46,002 nt of DNA, taken from Planctomycetaceae bacterium (GTDB taxonomy: Bacteria; Planctomycetota; Planctomycetia; Planctomycetales; Planctomycetaceae). Made by a program: the position numbers and the translations under genes. The stretch is from the NCBI GenBank assembly GCA_020426325.1, contig JAGQQG010000048.1, positions 1 to 46,002 on the forward strand. Direction: 5' to 3'. Positions 41,891 to 46,002 of the stretch are shown one piece after another (the stretch's first letter is position 1; each line of letters opens with the position of its first letter). A model generated the notes under the pieces. That model was given only the letters and a program-made list of their open reading frames with translations, was not told where the DNA came from and did not search any database.

Positions 41891-42916
41891 CTACTGCTGC
41901 CATGCTGCGTCGTAGCGCAGGCCGAGGTTGAGAATTCGCTGGATGAGGTCTTCATACGAGTATCCGGCGGCCTCGGCTGACTCGGCAAAGTCTTCCCCAT
42001 ATTCCAGGTTCGGATTGGCGTTCGCTTCAATCACGAAGACCTGCCCATCCGGACGCAGACGCAGGTCGATGCGGCCATAGCCGCTCATGTTGAGGATGCG
42101 ATAGACCCGCTTGCACAAGCGTTGAATGTTGGCCACTTGTTTGGGGGTGAGATCCTTGGCAAGTCCCGTTTCGATCCCGTGCTTACGTTGATATTTCGTG
42201 TTCCATTTGACCCGGGCTGTCGCGATCCGGGCGATGTCCTCGGGCATGTTGGTGAACCTCATCTCCCAGACTGGAAACGTCTGTAAACGTTTATTGCCGA
42301 TCACGCCGACGTACAACTCGCGGCCATCAATGTACTCCTCGGCAAGGGCATCCGACTTCACGTTTTCGTGCACGAACTCAGCACGTTCGATCAACGCCCG
42401 ATCGTTCGTGACGATCGAGTTCTGCGAAATTCCAAACGAGGCGTCCTCCGTGCTCGACTTCACCAGCACCGGATAACGAATTCGTTTGGGTGGCTTCACC
42501 TTCTGGCCCAATGGAAAGACCGTAAAGCGGGGCGTGGCGATCCGATGATAGGCCAGAATCTTCTTGCTCAGTGCTTTGTCGTGGCTGAGGAGCAGGCCGC
42601 GCGGGTTACAGCCGGTATAGGGCTGGCACATGAGTTCCAGATAACTGACGACCGCCTGATCGTACACGGTGACGCCGTGGAACTCTTCGAGCATCATGAA
42701 GGCGATGTCCGGCTTCCATTCGAGGATCGACTGACGAATCGGGCCCAGGTCGTTGAACACGCCGAGCGTCTGAACCTCGTGTCCCAGATTCGCGAGCGCG
42801 GCGATGACATCGTACTCCATCTTCCAGACAGGCGGATTGTTCTCGTCGTAGTCCACAAGATCGTCGGGCGGTATCAGCCCTTCCCGGACCAGCGACAGAA
42901 CTCGGAGACGTTTCAT
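41891..42916 (-). CDS. ATP-grasp ligase (RimK / D-Ala-D-Ala-ligase-like)
   Basis: A 341-residue ATP-grasp enzyme. The N-terminal pre-ATP-grasp domain (LRVLSLVREGLIPPDDLVDY, IAALANLGHEVQTLGVFNDL) leads to the central ATP-binding part (HDKALSKKILAYHRIATPRF, YPVLVKSSTEDASFGISQ) and the C-terminal catalytic core (LAEEYIDGRELYVGVIGNK; SGYGRIDLRLRPDGQVFVIE followed by ANANPNLEY). It forms amide bonds using ATP, most like D-Ala-D-Ala ligase and RimK-type glutamate ligases. Its gene overlaps the zinc peptidase by 4 bases (ATGA), so the two are translationally coupled. The substrates are unknown. Confidence 0.87.
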   Translation of the reverse strand: MKRLRVLSLVREGLIPPDDLVDYDENNPPVWKMEYDVIAALANLGHEVQTLGVFNDLGPIRQSILEWKPDIAFMMLEEFHGVTVYDQAVVSYLELMCQPYTGCNPRGLLLSHDKALSKKILAYHRIATPRFTVFPLGQKVKPPKRIRYPVLVKSSTEDASFGISQNSIVTNDRALIERAEFVHENVKSDALAEEYIDGRELYVGVIGNKRLQTFPVWEMRFTNMPEDIARIATARVKWNTKYQRKHGIETGLAKDLTPKQVANIQRLCKRVYRILNMSGYGRIDLRLRPDGQVFVIEANANPNLEYGEDFAESAEAAGYSYEDLIQRILNLGLRYDAAWQQ

Positions 42917-43980
42917 AATGCGATCTTATGGGCTTCATCCTGAATATAATTCATTGTGTGCATCGTCAGCACAACGAGCACATCACGCTCAACTTCCTCC
43001 GCTGGCCGGTCAACCCGCAGCTTGAGTTCCCGACAGCGTTGAATCATCTCACCCAGGACCTGATCGATGATGTATTGGAACTGACCTGTCCACTCAGCCA
43101 CATCCCGCCGTGAACGTCGTCGAATGCGTCTTAGAAATGTGGCTGCCGAGGGCAGGCCCTCACAACTCGGGTCATCACAAAACAGTCGCCGCAGTTCATG
43201 ATCGTAGGAATCGGCCACTTCAATACGGTAGTGATCTCGCTTGTCTGCATAGTGTTCGCGGAGCGTGTTGCGGTTGAGCCGCAATGGCTCTTCATGCTTG
43301 CGCGAACGCACGCAGGGACGTTCTTCGCGGATCTCCTTCATCAACCCATCGACATACTCAATCTTCTTAAGCGCGGGCCAGTCGTGATAGACCTGTCGCC
43401 AGCGTGACCTTGGCTTTAACCACACTGCAAACGTTTCAGCAAAGTCCTCGACCGGATGACTCTGGGCATACCACAGATCGAGATTCACCACGAACCGATG
43501 GCTGTACGGCTGAGGGTTATACGACTCCGGGTAGGGCGTCGAAACGTTTCCAAAGACCTTGCGATATCCACTTCGCCGCCGCAAGCGATATGCGTTATCG
43601 ATCGCATGGCCCGCCTCGTGACGCAGAATCCGCATGCACCATTCCGCAGTGCCCCCTTCGACCTCGAACATCTGTTGCTCTTCCAACCTCATCAGCCGGC
43701 TGTCGGCCAGATAAAACGGAATGGCCACGCCCGGAACCCCATCCGGAGTGAACCATTCCTCGGACAGCCAGAAGTGCGGACGGAACGACAGCTTCTTCGC
43801 ATCGAGTTCCCGAGACAGTTGGTCGATGCGCACCTCCAGGGGTGTCCCCTCGATCGTCAGCTTCAGATCGCAGAATCGCAGATCAAGCAACTCCTCATCC
43901 GAAAGCTGTGCCAGATCCGGGTTACCGAATTGTGATCGTCGCTGGCTCTTCCTGCGGCGATCATGTCCATTGACACTCAA
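42913..43980 (-). CDS. Putative zinc-dependent metallopeptidase
   Basis: A 355-residue soluble protein with the zincin motif HEAGH (H121, E122, H125 in ILRHEAGHAIDNAY), and a downstream SHPVEDFAETFAVWL segment that supplies the likely third ligand and its helix, as in the putative zinc-binding metallopeptidase families. A preceding segment, FWLSEEWFTPDGVPGVAIPF, looks like a substrate-side sheet. No signal peptide is present. The start at TTG 43980 is preferred, because GGAGG/GGGAG (43988-43997) lies seven bases upstream; the ATG at 44055 lacks one. It precedes and overlaps the ATP-grasp gene, and the two likely make and break the same kind of bond. Confidence 0.8.
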   Translation of the reverse strand: MSVNGHDRRRKSQRRSQFGNPDLAQLSDEELLDLRFCDLKLTIEGTPLEVRIDQLSRELDAKKLSFRPHFWLSEEWFTPDGVPGVAIPFYLADSRLMRLEEQQMFEVEGGTAEWCMRILRHEAGHAIDNAYRLRRRSGYRKVFGNVSTPYPESYNPQPYSHRFVVNLDLWYAQSHPVEDFAETFAVWLKPRSRWRQVYHDWPALKKIEYVDGLMKEIREERPCVRSRKHEEPLRLNRNTLREHYADKRDHYRIEVADSYDHELRRLFCDDPSCEGLPSAATFLRRIRRRSRRDVAEWTGQFQYIIDQVLGEMIQRCRELKLRVDRPAEEVERDVLVVLTMHTMNYIQDEAHKIAL

Positions 43981-44132
43981 ACCGTAACTCCCTCCCGCTT
44001 TGTCGCGTCCTGGTTGGTTTCGTAATTTTTCGCAGGATAGTGGCCGATCCCTCATCGTCCAACAGCGATTGCTTGGCTTGCGTGGTCGAACGGCGATAAA
44101 GTGCAAAGATCGCCACAGGAAGAGGAAACATC

Positions 44133-44891
44133 ATGCTCACTCCTTCTCAGATTGAAAAGTACCACCGCGACGGATATGTCACCCCGGATTACCGTCTGCC
44201 GGATGAAGTGATTGACGACATCAAAGCAGCACATTCTCGTCTGATCGAACGGCATCCGGAGTTCAGCGACTACTGTTCCGCCCTACTGGCATACGACACA
44301 TGGTTCCTCACGGTCGCGAGAATCCCCGAGATTCTCGACATGGTCGCACAGGTCATCGGGGATGACATCGCCCTCTGGAACTGTAGTTTCTTCGCGAAGC
44401 CCGCGAAGGTGGGGTCAAAGACACCTTGGCATCAGGATGGCGAATACTGGCCCATCCGCCCACTCGCGACCTGCACCGTCTGGATTGCGATTGATGCGTC
44501 GACTCCCGAGAACGGTTGTCTCAAGGTCATCCCCGGCTCGCATCGCGAGCAGCGGCTCGCCAAACATCAGGAAAACAATGCTGAGGGGCTCGCGCTCAAC
44601 CTCGAACTCGATAAGACCGAATTTGACGAGTCACAGGCAGAAAACATCATCCTCGAACCGGGACAGGTCTCGCTGCACGACGTCTACCTCTACCACGGCT
44701 CCGAGGCGAACACGTCCGACCACCCCCGCCGCGGCATGACCCTGCGTTACATGCCCACGACATCGGTCTACTGTCACGACGAGCCGACCAAATTCAAACG
44801 CGAAGGCCGCCTTGTGATGTCACAACGTACGGTCTACCTCATGCGCGGCATCGACCGATCCGGCAAAAATGATTTTCGTATTCGGTACTGA
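44133..44891 (+). CDS. Phytanoyl-CoA dioxygenase (PhyH) family protein
   Basis: A 252-residue Fe(II)/2-oxoglutarate oxygenase of the PhyH family. The iron ligands are H100 and D102 (TPWHQDGEYWPI) and the distal H188 (YLYHGSEANTSDH); R200 or R199 is the likely 2-oxoglutarate-binding Arg. The GCLKVIPGSHREQR stretch is family-typical. It could hydroxylate a small amino acid, lipid or sugar-linked substrate; bacterial PhyH proteins have broad roles. It is divergent from the metallopeptidase gene. Confidence 0.9.
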   Translation: MLTPSQIEKYHRDGYVTPDYRLPDEVIDDIKAAHSRLIERHPEFSDYCSALLAYDTWFLTVARIPEILDMVAQVIGDDIALWNCSFFAKPAKVGSKTPWHQDGEYWPIRPLATCTVWIAIDASTPENGCLKVIPGSHREQRLAKHQENNAEGLALNLELDKTEFDESQAENIILEPGQVSLHDVYLYHGSEANTSDHPRRGMTLRYMPTTSVYCHDEPTKFKREGRLVMSQRTVYLMRGIDRSGKNDFRIRY

Positions 44892-44951
44892 TCTCTCGGC
44901 ACTCTTCACCTGCCAATCATCGCTTGCGGATTAGCAGAATCGAGAAACCGC

Positions 44952-46002
44952 TCACCGATAGTGATACAGCATAAACACCGCGAGCGAACACAGGATTGCT
45001 GCCCAGAAACGATCTTCCGTCAGCATCGCCGACATGGGCGAGGCACCACTTTCGTACCGTTGCTTCACATGAAGCATTGCAGTTGTTCCAAATGCAGAGA
45101 AGGTCCAGAAAGCGCCAGCTATCCCGCATGCGATTGGCGACCAAGTCTCGCTGACCATCAGCCAACCCAATACCGCATACACACCGATCGATACAAAAAT
45201 CACCGCAAATGACTTGGCAAGCGTCCCCGGAGCATGACCGCCCAGGTCGGTCCACACGAGTCGGCTCTTCTCGCTGTCGGGCGATGTCATCAGGCTCACG
45301 ACAATGTGGATCACAAAGCACAACAGCAACACGACCACCACCCGATGGAAGAATGCCAATTTCGGTCCGAACGCTTCGACAATTGTCGGATAGTCACCGG
45401 CGTAGTTGTTGTAGCCCCACTCAACCAGCCATGAGAAGAACACGCCCGAGAGGATCGTCCAGAATGATCCCGCTGCTGTCGCCCGTCGCCAGAACATGCC
45501 GAGGATGAACGTCACGAGCACGCCGGGCGTCAGATAATTCTGATAGTCGACAAGTTTAAGGAAGAAATTGGCCTCGGAGTTCGGATCGAGGATAAAGATC
45601 GCCATCAGAGCCGCCATCACCACGAGTGCAACAATCGACATGCGACCGAAGCGGATCAATTCTCGATCCGTCGCCGCAGGATTGATGTACGGTTTGTAAA
45701 TGTCCATCGTGAGAATGGTCGCAGCCGAGTTCATCATCGAGTCGATCGATGAGAGAATGGCTCCGATCAGACCGGCTGCGATGATGCCGATGATCCCGGT
45801 CCCGACGGGGATCACCAGCTTGACCAGTTCCGAGAAGGCCGCATCCGGATCGACGGCCCGGTCGGGCATCTCCTTCTGGAACAGGTAGTATGCTGCAATG
45901 CCTGCACCGATCGCGAAGAACGGGATCAGCAATTTCAGAAAACCCGCTGCGACGATGCCGATCTGGCCTTCCGAGTCGCTGCGGGCTCCCAGGGCGCGTT
46001 GG
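44952..46002 (-). CDS. Sodium:solute symporter (SSS family), C-terminal part
   Basis: The C-terminal 349 residues of a larger protein that continues past the right edge (frame open to 46001). It begins QRALGARSDSEGQIGIVAAG, continuing FLKLLIPFF, typical of the SSS family after TM7. Then come about eight further helices, with the family-typical LIGAILSSIDSMMNSAATIL (sodium-site helix), DYQNYLTPGVLVTFILGMFW, SFWTILSGVFFSWLVEWGYN, and LCSLAVFMLYHYR at the end. It likely imports a sugar or other small solute with sodium. The N-terminal helices are outside the window. Confidence 0.9.
   Translation of the reverse strand, partial: QRALGARSDSEGQIGIVAAGFLKLLIPFFAIGAGIAAYYLFQKEMPDRAVDPDAAFSELVKLVIPVGTGIIGIIAAGLIGAILSSIDSMMNSAATILTMDIYKPYINPAATDRELIRFGRMSIVALVVMAALMAIFILDPNSEANFFLKLVDYQNYLTPGVLVTFILGMFWRRATAAGSFWTILSGVFFSWLVEWGYNNYAGDYPTIVEAFGPKLAFFHRVVVVLLLCFVIHIVVSLMTSPDSEKSRLVWTDLGGHAPGTLAKSFAVIFVSIGVYAVLGWLMVSETWSPIACGIAGAFWTFSAFGTTAMLHVKQRYESGASPMSAMLTEDRFWAAILCSLAVFMLYHYR

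Noticed and set aside
1-46002. tRNA, rRNA, CRISPR and prophage genes
   Set aside because: No tRNA-like T-loop with matching stems, no rRNA motif, no regular spaced repeats, no phage structural genes were seen by reading; a tRNAscan or Infernal run would be the decisive check.

Overview
This window looks like a chromosomal segment of a planctomycete (Planctomycetota, probably Planctomycetales). The reasons are two secreted sulfatases, a DUF1559 pilin-like protein, a DUF1501 Tat-exported protein, a DUF1080 (3-keto-disaccharide hydrolase) protein, a Cys-rich HEAT protein, a moderately GC-rich composition, and short dispersed intergenic repeats of a kind I associate with this phylum. No rRNA, tRNA, CRISPR array, prophage or intact insertion sequence was seen. 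The assignment rests on gene families only.

Layout. 1-87: N-terminus of lepA (minus). 515-6892: plus-strand run with a VOC protein, sulfatase, small lipoprotein, second sulfatase, MoaD/ThiS-like carrier, single-TM protein, six-blade BNR protein and an unknown protein. 7020-9449: minus-strand group with an AspH-type hydroxylase, an FkbM methyltransferase and a DUF268 methyltransferase. 9708-12162: ABC-F ATPase and, upstream of it, an overlapping pair of small membrane proteins, one of which resembles the membrane sensor domain of ethylene receptors. 12654-15749: a degenerate sigma-54-activator-like regulator and a secreted Cys-rich HEAT protein. 16437-17309: rfbA. 18166-20832: an ABC-type membrane domain with no ATPase, a DUF1080 protein, a transposase remnant and a small membrane protein. 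21063-25985: nfeD-floA, a hypothetical, a glycosyltransferase and cinA. 25988-28960: a hypothetical, an SDR and an acyl-CoA carboxylase beta subunit. 29304-31924: HlyD/MacA-like adaptor and FtsX-like permease. 32033-37245: Tyr-rich secreted protein, a TIM-barrel-like secreted protein, DUF1559, a membrane protein and a nitrilase. 37246-44891: DUF1501, phoB-phoU-phoR, an ATP-grasp ligase coupled to a zinc peptidase, and a PhyH dioxygenase. 44952-46002: a partial sodium:solute symporter.

Working together. phoR-phoU-phoB form a phosphate-sensing unit without the Pst transporter. nfeD-floA is the classic membrane-microdomain pair. The peptidase and ATP-grasp genes overlap by 4 bases and are probably co-translated. 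The sulfatases, the DUF1080 protein, the symporter and the secreted TIM-barrel-like protein fit a lifestyle of degrading sulfated polysaccharides.

The most interesting items are the stand-alone ethylene-receptor-like sensor with its overlapping partner (11595-12162), the regulator that has lost the Walker A lysine and the GAFTGA loop (12654-14042), the MoaD-like/BNR cluster, the peptidase/ATP-grasp pair, and a hairpin that hides the ribosome binding site of the FkbM gene.
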